DNA from: GCA-020343675 sp964462945
Lineage (GTDB): Bacteria; Planctomycetota; Phycisphaerae; Sedimentisphaerales; Anaerobacaceae
Reading direction: 5' to 3'
Length of the DNA stretch: 64,000 bases
NCBI GenBank assembly: GCA_964462945.1
Contig: CAYWZW010000003.1
Coordinates: 108,852-172,851, forward strand
The position numbers and the translations under genes are program-made. This document shows positions 18,497-28,800 of this stretch, piece after piece (position 1 is the stretch's first letter; each line of letters begins with the position of its first letter). The notes beneath the pieces are model-generated. The model was not told where the DNA came from and did not search any database. It saw nothing but the letters and a program-made list of their open reading frames with translations.

Positions 18497-20872
18497 CTAC
18501 AATAAATTCACCGGGTCAATATCTATGGCGATCTTGACGGCGGGGCGGATCGGGGGCTGCGCCCGCAGGCCGGCAAACAGCCGCTGGATGGCCGCCGCCT
18601 CCGGGGCCTGAATGATAATCTGCATCCTGTGGAACCGCTGGATCCGGCTGATCACCGCCGGCATCGGCCCGCGAACGGTCGCCTCCAGCCCTTCCCGTCC
18701 TATAATCGTGTCAATTCGCTGCCGCATCTGCCTGCATGCGGCTTCGAGCCTGTCGAATTTCATGTCCCGCAGGACGATCAGCGCCAATCGCCAGAAGGGC
18801 GGCAGATTGCAGGCCTGGCGATGCTTTAGCTCTTCTTTGACGAAGCCCTCGAAGTCCCCGGCGATGGCAAAGCGTATCGCCGGCTGGTTGGGCAAAAACG
18901 TCTGGACGAAAACGGTCCCTTTTTTCTCGCTTCGCCCCGCGCGCCCCGCCACCTGAGAAATCAACTGGAACGTCCGCTCGTTCGCCCTGAAATCCGGCAA
19001 ATAAAGGCACGTATCGGCGCTGATAATGCCGACCAGGGTTACGTTCGGAAAATGCAGGCCCTTGGCCAACATCTGCGTGCCGGCCAGAATATCGATCCGT
19101 CCCTCGCCGAAGTCGTTGAGCACGCGGTAGTAGTCCTTGCTCGCCATCGAATCGCTATCGACCCGGCAGACACGGGCGCCGGGGAATTTCGCAGCCACTT
19201 CCTCTTCGAGCCGCTGCGAGCCAAGCCCGATCATGGCGAATCCCTTGCCGCACAAGGGGCATTTCTCGGGCACGAGCGTCTGAGCGAGGCAGTAATGGCA
19301 TATCGCGTAACCGTAATTGATATGCTCGCCCGTGACCGTTTTCATGCGCGTGTAGCGGGGCTGTTTCGATTTGTGGAAGGTCAGCGTGACGTCGCAGTTG
19401 CGGCAGTGCAGCGTATGCTTGCACGAGGGGCAGAAAACGAAATTGCTGTACCCGCGCCGGTTGAGAAGTAAAATGGCCTGTTCTTTCCTGGCGAGAGTTT
19501 CTGTGAGCTGCCCGGCCAACGGCTCGCTGATCAGGCTGATTCCCTTGTGCGGCGCCGGAGTCTTCTGCATGTCGATAAGCTTCATGGCGGGCATCGGCAG
19601 GTCCATGACCCGCTTGGGTAAACGCAGGAGGGTGAAGTGCTTCTTGTTTTGACAATTGGCCAACATTTCCAGAGACGGCGTGGCACTGCCCAGCAGACAA
19701 TGTGCATTGGCCAATTGCGCGCGTTTGATCGCGACGTCTCGGCCGTGGTATCGCGGCGCCGTGTCCTGCTTGTAGCCGGGCTCGTGTTCTTCATCGACCA
19801 CGATCAGGCCAAGATTGGCAAGCGGCGCAAAGACCGCCGAGCGGGCGCCGATCGCCACGTCGGCGCGGCCTGATCTGATTTTTTGCCACTGGACGTTGCG
19901 CTGGGCTCCGGTCAGGCCCGAGTGCATGACGGCGATTTTCTCGAAGCGGGCACTGAAGCGCTGAACGGTCTGGGCCGTCAGGGCGATTTCGGGAAGCAGA
20001 ACGATGGCGCGCTTGCCTTTGAGCAGAACGGCCTGGATGACCCGGATATAAAGCTCGGTCTTGCCGCTGTCGGTCACGCCGTGCAGGAGCGTGACGCCGA
20101 ACTTCTCCGAGGCGACCTGCGCCTTGATCGAATCGAGGGCCTTTTCCTGGTCCTCATTGAGAATAACGGGTCTGTCGATTTTTATGGACAGGCCCTTCGG
20201 AATGGCGGGCAGCGATTTCAGCACCGTTTTTCGGGCGATTTTGACGATTTGGCTTTCCGCCAGCCTTTTGAGGGGCTCCTGGCCGCAGTCGATGGTCTTG
20301 AGAAGCTGCTGAAGCTCCAGGGCTGAATCCGAATCGAAAGCGCCTTGCTCGCGAAGATGCGCAACGATCTGCTTTTGCTTTTTGCCTTTCAATTTTTCGA
20401 CGGCCGTTTCGATATCCGCTTCGCCGAGCCTCAGATAGACGTATTTCTCGGTCTTGACGCCGGCGCCTTTTTTGACCGCCGACGGGACTATGGCCGCCAG
20501 GACCTGGCCGAGCGGACAGACGTAATAGCCGGCGATCCACCGAGCCAGCTCCATCAGATCGGCGTCCACCAAAGGCTCCTTATCGACGAGCCGGGATATT
20601 TGTTTGAGCTTGAAAGTCCTTATCTCACCATCCTGAGCGGAACCAGGCGAAGCCGAAGGCTCGGGCCTGCGGAGGTCAACGTCCACACAGAATCCGATCT
20701 GCCGCTTGTTCTGTCTGCCGAAGGGGGCCTCCACCCGCTGTCCGACCTGAATCGGCCAGATCTCATCCGGCACGAGATAGTCGAACTCCGTATCGGCCGC
20801 CGATTCGAACGCCACGCGAACGATATGGTGACAAGGTGCCGCCTCGACTTCTTCGGCAAACAAATTTTTCAT
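18497..20872 (-). CDS. priA: primosomal protein N' (replication restart helicase PriA)
   Basis: A 791-aa PriA. It unwinds the lagging strand at stalled forks and reloads the replisome. Seen in order: the N-terminal 3'-end-binding domain (AFESAADTEFDYLVPDEIW); helicase motif I GVTDSGKTELY; the DEEH box VVDEEHEPGYKQD; SATPS; paired zinc cysteines (CPSC, CRNC, CHYC, CPLC); and QVAGRAGRSEKKG as motif VI. ATG 20872 is preferred to the longer frame because AAGGAACGGAG precedes it. The length is somewhat above E. coli PriA (732 aa). Around residues 69-83, within the N-terminal domain, PEPSASPGSAQDGE is encoded by a dispersed repeat. Confidence 0.96.
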   Translation of the reverse strand: MKNLFAEEVEAAPCHHIVRVAFESAADTEFDYLVPDEIWPIQVGQRVEAPFGRQNKRQIGFCVDVDLRRPEPSASPGSAQDGEIRTFKLKQISRLVDKEPLVDADLMELARWIAGYYVCPLGQVLAAIVPSAVKKGAGVKTEKYVYLRLGEADIETAVEKLKGKKQKQIVAHLREQGAFDSDSALELQQLLKTIDCGQEPLKRLAESQIVKIARKTVLKSLPAIPKGLSIKIDRPVILNEDQEKALDSIKAQVASEKFGVTLLHGVTDSGKTELYIRVIQAVLLKGKRAIVLLPEIALTAQTVQRFSARFEKIAVMHSGLTGAQRNVQWQKIRSGRADVAIGARSAVFAPLANLGLIVVDEEHEPGYKQDTAPRYHGRDVAIKRAQLANAHCLLGSATPSLEMLANCQNKKHFTLLRLPKRVMDLPMPAMKLIDMQKTPAPHKGISLISEPLAGQLTETLARKEQAILLLNRRGYSNFVFCPSCKHTLHCRNCDVTLTFHKSKQPRYTRMKTVTGEHINYGYAICHYCLAQTLVPEKCPLCGKGFAMIGLGSQRLEEEVAAKFPGARVCRVDSDSMASKDYYRVLNDFGEGRIDILAGTQMLAKGLHFPNVTLVGIISADTCLYLPDFRANERTFQLISQVAGRAGRSEKKGTVFVQTFLPNQPAIRFAIAGDFEGFVKEELKHRQACNLPPFWRLALIVLRDMKFDRLEAACRQMRQRIDTIIGREGLEATVRGPMPAVISRIQRFHRMQIIIQAPEAAAIQRLFAGLRAQPPIRPAVKIAIDIDPVNLL
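20624..20664. repeat. dispersed palindromic repeat inside priA
   Basis: The sequence CTCACCATCCTGAGCG... to ...GAAGGCTCGG resembles the intergenic repeat also seen at 48255-48294. Here it is in frame and codes for about 14 residues of PriA. Confidence 0.55.
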
Positions 20873-21027
20873 TCTCCGTTCCTTCTGAGAACGCCGGATA
20901 ACATAGCAACACCCCGCTCCGTAAAAGCACGCGGTGGATATCGGCGCCCGCCCCAACTTGAGGTGCCAAAATGGAATCTCAAATTTTCAAATTCTTCCCT
21001 GTCTAATTTGAACATAAAATCCTTATG

Positions 21028-21459
21028 TTATCCATCTTTCGTATTATACAAGCCCTCTTTGCGGCGTTTCTCGGACTTTTCGTATATGATGGTGTCTTCG
21101 CGTACATCCAGGCCGAGTTTGGCGATCAGGGCCTTAAGATAGTCCAGGTGCGGGCACGGCGGTGCATGGAAGTTGTCCTTCGTGATGCAGGAAGACAGTT
21201 GGACGACGATTCGATCCTTGCCGATGTCTTCCTGCTTTTTGATGCGGCGGGTCAGGTTGCTCAGCTTTCGCTGCACGGCCCGGCCGCAGCAGCCGCCGCA
21301 GGTCATATTCAGCATCCGGTAGGACCTATCCTTCGGGTACGCAGCGAAACCGCCGGTGCGCTCGTGAAAAGCCCGCTCGCAATTGTAGCCGGAGCAGCGC
21401 TCCTTGACGATATGACACTGCACGATGACGACGTAATCTTTTTGCCTCAAATCGACCAT
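21028..21459 (-). CDS. CGGC-domain protein
   Basis: A 143-aa cysteine-rich protein with the CGGC-domain signature TCGGCCGRAVQRKLSNL near residue 53, plus VVQLSSCITKDNFHAPPCPH later and two early cysteines (VQCHIVKERCSGYNC). The CGGC family is thought to bind metal or a redox centre, but function is unknown. AGGAAAAT lies before ATG 21459. It is downstream of lhgO by 41 bp and may be in its operon. Confidence 0.82.
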   Translation of the reverse strand: MVDLRQKDYVVIVQCHIVKERCSGYNCERAFHERTGGFAAYPKDRSYRMLNMTCGGCCGRAVQRKLSNLTRRIKKQEDIGKDRIVVQLSSCITKDNFHAPPCPHLDYLKALIAKLGLDVREDTIIYEKSEKRRKEGLYNTKDG

Positions 21460-21500
21460 GTTCCCATTTTCCTGTCGCGGCAGTTGCCGTACATTGGTTA

Positions 21501-22727
21501 CTACTGTCCGAGTTTGAAGTACTCCGTAGCGATCTGGTTGATGCGGTCGCCGATGGCCAGAGACGCCGTCGCGGCCGGCGAAGGGGCGTTCAGCACGTGA
21601 ATGGAGTTTCTCTGTCTTTCAATTCTGAAATCGTCGATCAGCCGCCCGCTTCGCTCCAGGGCCTGTGCCCGCACGCCTGTCTTGCAGGGCTTGATGTCGT
21701 CGTCCTGCAGCGAGGGAACCAGTCTCTGCAATTGCCGCAGAAACAGCTTCCTGGAGAAGGCCCTGGCGTATTCGCCCAATCCGTATCGCCAATACTTAAA
21801 GAACATCTTCCAGAGCCCCGGATAAGACAGGGCGTCCCACGTGTCAGACCAGTTGAAATCGGTCTTGCCGTAGCCTTCGCGCTTGAATGAAAAGACGGCG
21901 TTCGGCCCGCATTCGACACGGCCGTCAATCGTCCGCGTGAAGTGAATCCCAAGGAAGGGCAGGGCCGGGTCCGGCACGGGATAGATCAGGGCCTTGACTT
22001 TCTCCTTTGCCTTTTCCGTCAGCTCATAGTAATCCCCCCGGAAGGGCACGATTTTCATCTTAGGCGCGACGCTGTCCAGTCTGGCGACGCGGTCACACTG
22101 AAGCCCCGCACAGTTAATGACGTACCTGGCGGCGAAAGCACCCTGATTCGTCACAACCTTCGTGTAGAAATCATGCTTGTCAAACCCTATGACCTGATGC
22201 GAGGTCAGCACTTGATTGCCGTTGCCTTTTTTTTCCACAAGCTCGCCTAATTTCTGCGCCACCTTCGTAAAATCAATAATCCCCGCGCAGGACACGCGGA
22301 TGCCGGCGATGCCCCGGCAGAAAGGCTCGATTTCCTTGATTTCATCAGGCCCGATTTCTTCAACGCCCTCAATGTCGCTCTCTATGGCGTTCTGATGAAT
22401 CCTCTCAAGATTCGCCAATTCGGTTTCCCTTGTCGCGACGATGATCTTGCCGCAAATCTCGCAGGGGATCCGGTGCTTTTTTGCAAACGCGACGAGTTCC
22501 TTCCGCCCCTGGATGCAGGTTTGTGCCTTCGTCGAGCCGGGTGCGTAGTAGAGACCTGAGTGAATGACGCCTGAGTTGTGGCCGGTCTGGTGGGCTGCTA
22601 ATTTGTCCTCTTTTTCCAGCACGCCGATGCGAATGTCGGGATGGCTGAGCATAATCTTGTACGCCGACGCCAGGCCGACAATCCCGCCGCCGACCACAAC
22701 AACGTCAAAATCAGTGTGTCCGTTCAT
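21501..22727 (-). CDS. lhgO: L-2-hydroxyglutarate oxidase/dehydrogenase
   Basis: A 408-aa FAD enzyme of the DadA/LhgO group. It oxidises L-2-hydroxyglutarate to 2-oxoglutarate, passing electrons to quinone or oxygen. The FAD loop is VVVGGGIVGLASAYKI, followed by the LhgO-like HQTGHNSGVIHSGLYY and GRKELVAFAKKH. Later LGIHFTRTIDGRVECGPNAV and the C-terminal FNAPSPAATASLAIG-like segment (NAPSPAATASLA) complete the family pattern. ATG 22727 fits the FAD domain best; the longer frame to 22853 adds no plausible domain. Confidence 0.9.
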   Translation of the reverse strand: MNGHTDFDVVVVGGGIVGLASAYKIMLSHPDIRIGVLEKEDKLAAHQTGHNSGVIHSGLYYAPGSTKAQTCIQGRKELVAFAKKHRIPCEICGKIIVATRETELANLERIHQNAIESDIEGVEEIGPDEIKEIEPFCRGIAGIRVSCAGIIDFTKVAQKLGELVEKKGNGNQVLTSHQVIGFDKHDFYTKVVTNQGAFAARYVINCAGLQCDRVARLDSVAPKMKIVPFRGDYYELTEKAKEKVKALIYPVPDPALPFLGIHFTRTIDGRVECGPNAVFSFKREGYGKTDFNWSDTWDALSYPGLWKMFFKYWRYGLGEYARAFSRKLFLRQLQRLVPSLQDDDIKPCKTGVRAQALERSGRLIDDFRIERQRNSIHVLNAPSPAATASLAIGDRINQIATEYFKLGQ

Positions 22728-22982
22728 TGTCCAAAATCCCTGAATACCCGGATCAGTCGTTCGGCCCATAAAATAACGGAGACCCCCATCAGCGTCAATG
22801 AAGAACCACGCACACGGCCAAACCGGTGCCCCCAATAGCAGCCGAGTCCACAAGACTCGATTTTCGCAGCGAAATCCTAAACAAATCCGAAATCCGGATC
22901 GAGAATGACCGAAACGCTATGAAGAAGATGTGTGAGATGATGATTTGGGGGCAAGAGTGCCGAGAATGGGGAAATGCCCCGG

Positions 22983-23663
22983 TTATATGTCCGGCACGAT
23001 TTCCGGATAGACCTGGCCGGTCGAGTTGATTTTGAAGACGTAGATCAGCCCGCTTCTGAGTTTCGAATAGACGGCGTTGCCGTAAATGGCGTCAATATCA
23101 TATTTGGCGAGCTTTTCCGGGTCGTTGGCCAGGTCCCAGACATGCGACCAGAACATCTGCCTGTGCTCGGCCGGTAATAATCCGAGCAGATCCTTGTATC
23201 TCTGCGGCTCGGCGCCGGGCTGTTCGATTGCAAAGCCCTCTTGCGGTGTCATTTGTTCGCCATAGACCCGTCGCCACAGGTACAGCGCCCGCGTTTTGCC
23301 GTCCATCACCATTTTGTTGCCGAACTTCACAATCAGAGCGTCGAAGTGGACAATATCGCCGGCGATGGTGTATTCCTTCTCTAAGATCTTATTGAGCTTG
23401 TCGTCTCTGGCCGTCTCGACAAATCGGATGGTCGTCAGAAGCTCACTATCCCTGGTTTCCTGGGCAATCACCTTCGCATAACCGATCTGGTCCTCGCTGC
23501 TCAGGTTGCTAATAGCCTGCTTGAGGTCCTTATTCTCGGCCAGAAGCTCATGGATCGTAACCGCCGCCTTGTAAGGTCCCCGCACCAGATACGCCAGCCC
23601 CACAATCGCCGCCCCGATAAGTATCAGCGGCCACGCCCTGACTTTTTTATGTCCTTTTGCCAT
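22983..23663 (-). CDS. conserved membrane-anchored hypothetical protein
   Basis: A 226-aa protein with one N-terminal TM helix (AWPLILIGAAIVGLAYLVRG), then a helical region likely to form a coiled coil (ELLAENKDLKQAISNLSSED) and a periplasmic globular part. ATG 23663 is chosen since GGAGA lies just before it and the basic KGHKK precedes the TM helix. I do not recognise a named domain. Its neighbours give no clear clue. Confidence 0.7.
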   Translation of the reverse strand: MAKGHKKVRAWPLILIGAAIVGLAYLVRGPYKAAVTIHELLAENKDLKQAISNLSSEDQIGYAKVIAQETRDSELLTTIRFVETARDDKLNKILEKEYTIAGDIVHFDALIVKFGNKMVMDGKTRALYLWRRVYGEQMTPQEGFAIEQPGAEPQRYKDLLGLLPAEHRQMFWSHVWDLANDPEKLAKYDIDAIYGNAVYSKLRSGLIYVFKINSTGQVYPEIVPDI

Positions 23664-23810
23664 TTCTCCACTCTTGCCGACAAATAATCTTGATTCTACG
23701 AAAATCCCTCCTCCCACTCTATCATCGGCTCAGCCGCCCGATTCTCTGAATTTTTGGCTCGCCTATTCGATACGTGCTGTCAGAAGAATTGACGAATTGA
23801 GCGGACGCCA

Positions 23811-25481
23811 TTAAGGCATTAGCTCTACCGGCGATTTCCTGAGCCAGTTGGTCGCCAGCAGAGATAGGTCAGCCGCGCTAATGAGGTCATCGCGGTCGAA
23901 GTCCGCACTAACGCTATATTCTGCCTGCGATTCGGAAGCCAGCCAACACATCGCCAGCACGGCATAGTCATCAAGATCGACTGTGTTGTCCTGGTTGGCG
24001 TCGCCTTCCAGAAGTGTGCCCAGGTCCACCGACGTGCCTGGGGCCGAAATCACCACGCCTCTCTTGGCGTTCGTCAACGTGTACTCGCCGCGGACGGAGA
24101 TATCATAGGTGCCTGGCACGACACCTGGAGCCTCGCAGGTAGCCGCGCTGCCGGTAGGAGACTTTGTGGTGGTCAGCTTGAACTCATAAATCGCAGTGCC
24201 ACCTAATACGTCAGCTCCTGGCGCAAAGAACTTGACGGTTATTGGAACGGCCCATCCGGCGTCAGGACGGCCGTCGCCTTGAAGAGCCACGCAAATAGAC
24301 ATCGGAACTTCTACCGGGCCTATGCTGACGATCGCCTGGGGGGTATGGGAGGGCGGTATATTTGTGGCCTCCTGAATGCTTTTCTGGTCACTTGGCGTAA
24401 GCCTGGTTTTGAAGTGACAGCCCAAACCCATTGCAGTGGCTTGGATAAGCATGTTACCGGCCACAAAACCCGTCTCTAAACGAGCGTACTCTTGCGCGAC
24501 GTAGGAGGAATCAAGGCAAAGCATGACGTAACACGGGGCCCGGGGTAAACCACTAACGGCAGATTGCAGCCTGCCCCTGGCATCTGCGGGTCGCGGACCG
24601 CCTCTTCCGGTACTGCTGGAGTCTATTTGCTCGATTCTGTGGTCCCTGCTGGACAAGTTTGTGCCGGGATTTCTGTTGTGATAACGGAAAACACCGTTCT
24701 CATTGGCCAGGTAGATGCTCCGGGTCAGGTAGTAGTTGGCCCAGGCTGAAGGAACGGTCAAACCTGCCCTGCCGCTCGACGTGTGGTCGGTACAGCCGTA
24801 CCCCGCCCACAGGATCTGGGAAATCTGCTGCAACGTCAGATTCGTTTGGGCGAGAGTGCTGCCATAGTGCAGGTTGGCGAGTACCTCTTCAAGGTTGTTG
24901 CTGCCCGTCATGTGAGGGTCCGGCAGCCACCCTGGCGCACCTTCGGCTGCAGAGGAATGTACGGCTAATTCCGTGGTCAGCCCTGTAACCGGCTGCACTC
25001 CGAAGATCAGCCTTGCCTTGGGGTATCCAATTCCTTTTGGGCAGCTCGCCACGGGCGATTCCGTGCTCCTGCACAGAGAGACGGATTCAAGCAATGCCGG
25101 CATAAATGAAACGCCGGAGTCGAAATCGAGTGTGCTGTCATATATAATCGCGAAGGCGCCATCGTCCGTTGCATCATCGGAATGCCAGCTCAATGAGTGA
25201 CTGTTCGGATCGTATAAGTATGTCCCGGCGGGTGTGGCGAGATATATGTCTCTGTAGGTCCCGGTGACCGGAGCTTTTCCCGCCGCCCACAGGACATTAC
25301 TTATCTGCTGGGCATTGGCCGTACCGCCCAGGGAATGCTGCGAATACCGGCTGTTCAGGCAGATTTCCACGGAGTTTCCTGTCACGATCGGCGGTGGGAG
25401 GGGACCTGAATTGACAATCTGGGCCCGACAGAGCATCGGACATAAAACTAAAGCCAAGATTGTGGACATTATTGTCTTCAT
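23811..25481 (-). CDS. secreted tandem nitroreductase-fold protein with dockerin-like C-terminus
   Basis: A 556-aa protein. ATG 25481 follows AAGGTG by 8 bp and starts a signal peptide (TIMSTILALVLCPMLCRAQ). Two SagB/nitroreductase-like units follow: residues ~35-180 (RYSQHSLGGTANAQQISNVL) and ~190-390 (LTLQQISQILWAGYG, then YARLETGFVAGNMLIQATAM and GLGCHFKTRL). A beta-sandwich comes next and the last ~60 residues have two EF-hand-like calcium loops, GDANQDNTVDLDDYAVLA and ADFDRDDLISAADLSLLA, as in type I dockerins. Nitroreductases bind FMN and are normally cytoplasmic, so a secreted dockerin-tailed version is unusual. The substrate is unknown. Confidence 0.75.
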   Translation of the reverse strand: MKTIMSTILALVLCPMLCRAQIVNSGPLPPPIVTGNSVEICLNSRYSQHSLGGTANAQQISNVLWAAGKAPVTGTYRDIYLATPAGTYLYDPNSHSLSWHSDDATDDGAFAIIYDSTLDFDSGVSFMPALLESVSLCRSTESPVASCPKGIGYPKARLIFGVQPVTGLTTELAVHSSAAEGAPGWLPDPHMTGSNNLEEVLANLHYGSTLAQTNLTLQQISQILWAGYGCTDHTSSGRAGLTVPSAWANYYLTRSIYLANENGVFRYHNRNPGTNLSSRDHRIEQIDSSSTGRGGPRPADARGRLQSAVSGLPRAPCYVMLCLDSSYVAQEYARLETGFVAGNMLIQATAMGLGCHFKTRLTPSDQKSIQEATNIPPSHTPQAIVSIGPVEVPMSICVALQGDGRPDAGWAVPITVKFFAPGADVLGGTAIYEFKLTTTKSPTGSAATCEAPGVVPGTYDISVRGEYTLTNAKRGVVISAPGTSVDLGTLLEGDANQDNTVDLDDYAVLAMCWLASESQAEYSVSADFDRDDLISAADLSLLATNWLRKSPVELMP

Positions 25482-25535
25482 GTGCTTTGCACCTTCGGTT
25501 TTGAGATCGCTCCTGGTCTGCTTTTGCAATGACCT

Positions 25536-25706
25536 CTACGCCTCGGCCATGTAGGGGTAGCGGAAACTCCTGGGCGGCAGGAAGGTTTCCTTGATGGCGC
25601 GGGGCGAGACCCATCGCTCCAAGTTGAGCCAACTGCCGGCCTTGTCGTTGGTGCCGGAGGCCCGCGTGCCGCCAAACGGCTGCCGGCCGCAACCGCCGGG
25701 TTCCAA
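25536..25706 (-). pseudogene. pruA: 3' remnant of a pruA-type L-glutamate-gamma-semialdehyde dehydrogenase
   Basis: Reading the - strand from about 25706 to the TAG at 25536-25538 gives GRQPFGGTRASGTNDKAGS then RWVSPRAIKETFLPP and FRYPYM, the last ~50 residues of the 1-pyrroline-5-carboxylate dehydrogenase family. The frame continues up only to a stop at 25788-25790 with unrelated sequence, and neither the catalytic Cys nor the NAD-binding domain is present. It is a dead gene end between secA and the dockerin gene. The exact breakpoint is uncertain. Confidence 0.75.
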
Positions 25707-25860
25707 CGGCATCTGATACCTCTCTTGGTCCTCCGGGTCGCAGCGACCGCCTTCATGGCAGACTCCACACCGTCTGGCAATGTGTGCCTAAGACGTACTG
25801 ATGGTTGCCCGAACCGGGCACAAAATGCCATCAAACATTTGTGTCTCGCTAAGATTATTT

Positions 25861-28800
25861 CTACGAGTCCTTTCCACAGCATTTTTTGTACTTTTTCCCG
25901 CTGCCGCAGGGGCAGGGGTCGTTCCGGCCGACCTTGGGTGTTTCGAGCTTGATCTGCTTGACCTTCACTTCGCCCTGCGGGGCCTGAGCGGCGGCCCGCT
26001 GCTGCTCGGCCATGGCGAACTGGCTGACCTCGTCGTGACTGGTCTGGCTGACGTTCCAGACGCTCCGGGCCCTGGCGCCGGCTTCTAAGCGCACCTTGAA
26101 GATTATATCCGTCACCCGGTCCTCAATGCTCTCGATCATCTCCTCGAACATTCGGGAGCCTTCGCGCTTGTACTCGGTTTTTGGATCTTTCTCCGCCCAG
26201 GATCGCATCCAAATGCTGCCCTTCAGATGGTCCATGGAATAGAGGTGGTCCTTCCATGTGCTGTCATAGACCTGGAGCAGAACGTATTTTTCCAGATCGC
26301 TCAGCTCGGCCCGCAGGAACTCGGTGGCTACTTCGGACAAGGTGTCTTTGAGCTCAGGTCCGTCGCCGGGCAGGTCGTCCTCCGTGAGAGAGGCCTCGAA
26401 TCTCTCGTTGGCCCAGCGGATCAGTTCGCCGGTGTTCAGGCTGGCAATTTTATCGGAAAGCTCTCGCTCTAATTGGCCGTCGTTAAAGCTCCGGCTCAAT
26501 TCAAGCAGTTGGCTGTGCAGGGCGCGGGGCTTGGTGTTCTGTATGCGCTCTACCGACAGGCCGGCATTATACTTTCTGTTAGCCCATTGAGTGAGCGCTT
26601 CAAACGCATAGACGTTGGGGCCCTGCGGCCCAAAGACCATGTTCATCGCAAACTCAACGGGATACTCGATCTCCCGCTGCTTGTATTTGGCTGCCGTTTT
26701 CTCGCTCAGCATCTGACGGATCTGCGAGGCGCTGCGGCCCGCCAGCTCGGCAACGTCCATCGCGACGTCGAATTTGGCCCGCGCCCACTCGGCGAATTGG
26801 CGGATGGAGAAATCTTCCTTCAGAAATTCGATGAGCGGCGAACAGTCTTTTTTATCGATCTGCTCGGCGGCGGCGGAAATCAACTGCTCTTCGATCTCCT
26901 CCGGCGGCTGGTGCTTGACTTTGCCGGGGCTCAGGCTCACCCGAAAGGCGCTCATCGCCCACTTGCACAGCCCGGCGATGTCCCACGTTTCCGCGTCGCT
27001 GTAATCTTCCAGGTACTCGCCCATCGAAAGCGAGATATTGTTGGCGGCGTTGTCCTTGGCCTGCTGTTTGATTGTGCTCTCGATTTCCTCCACCGTACTG
27101 TCGGCGATGTTCGAGGGCTTCAAGTCAACGCTGAAGTTCGTTCTGGCCCATTCGATGATGCACTTAGCGGGATAGTCGTCGCGGAGGATCGTGCCGCAGT
27201 TTTTTGCGATGGCGGCATCGATCATCTCCTGGATGATGTTCTTGAGTTTCTTACCCGCTAAAATTTCGCGCCGGCGCGAGTAGAAGTATTTTCGCTGGCG
27301 GTCCATCACCTCGTCGTATTCGAGCAGGCTCTTTCGCGTCTCGAAGTTTCGCTCTTCCACCTTTTTTTGGGCCTTGGCGATGCCCTTGCTGATTCGCTTG
27401 TGGTAGATCGGCTGTCCCTCTTCCCAGCCGATCCAGGACAGCGCCTTGACGGTCCATTCGGGGGCGAAGACGCACATCAGGTCATCGTCGAAGCTCAGGA
27501 AGAACTGGCTGGAGCCGGCGTCTCCCTGCCGGCCTGAGCGACCCCGAAGCTGATTGTCGATTCGCCGTGCCTCGTGCCGTTCCGTGCCGAGGATGTGCAA
27601 TCCGCCGATATCGGCGACGCCGGGGCCGAGCTTGATGTCCGTGCCGCGCCCGGCCATGTTCGTGGCGATGGTGACATTGCCCCGCATTCGGCCATCCCGG
27701 CCTTTATGCTGCTGGCCGGCTTTGGCGACAATGACGGCCTCTCGTGCGTGCTGTTTGGCGTTGAGAACCTCGTGATCGAGGCCGTATCTTTTCTGAAGAG
27801 CTTCTGAAAGCGCCTCGCTCTTTTCGATGCTGATCGTGCCGATCAGCAGCGGCCTTCCGGCCAGGCTGATTTGGTTGATCTCCTCCACGATCGCGTCGAA
27901 CTTCTCGCGCATCGTTTTATAAATGACGTCTTCCCGGTCGTCCCGGATGCAGGGCTCGTTGGTCGGGATGGTGACGACTTCCAGCTTGTAGATGTTCATG
28001 AACTCTTCGGCTTCGGTCGCGGCCGTGCCGGTCATGCCCGCGATCTGGTCGTAGAGCTTGAAGAAGTTCTGCAACGTAATCGTAGCGAGGGTTTGTGTTT
28101 CCTCCTTGACCGTGACCGCCTCTTTTGCCTCGACCGCCTGGTGCAGCCCGTCGGACCATTGCCGTCCGTGCATCAGCCGGCCCGTGAATTCGTCAACGAT
28201 GATGACCTTGCCGTCCATGACGACGTAGTCTTTTTCCCGCTCGAAAGTGACATGGGCCCGCAGGCTCTGCTCCAGAAGATGGGGCCATTCCATATTCGAG
28301 CCGGTGAAAAAGGAGCCGACGCCCGCGATGTCCTGGGCCGCGCCCACGCCTTCGTGCGTCAGGTGGACCGCCTTCTTGTCGTGCTCGACTTCGTAGTACT
28401 GCGTGGCGCCCGCAAGTTTGGCCTGGGCGGCCTCAAGCTCATCCTGGCTTTTCCCGATGGCCTTCTGGGCCTTTTCCATTCGATCGCTGTCTTTGTCTCT
28501 CTTGGCCTCGGCCAGCTCGCCCTGGGCGTTGGCGATCGCGCGTTCGGCCGAATCGATTTGTTTTTTGATATGGTCGTAGCTGCTTTGCAGGCTGATCAGC
28601 TTGCGGGCCACCTGGTCGGCCTTTTTGTATCGGGTGACATCGTCGAGGGCGGGACCCGAAATAATCAAAGGCGTCCGGGCCTCGTCAACCAGAATCGAAT
28701 CGACCTCGTCGATGATGGCGTACTGCAGCGGGCTCTGCACCATTTGCCGCAGCGACGTTTTCATGTTGTCGCGAAGGTAATCGAAGCCGAACTCGTTGTT

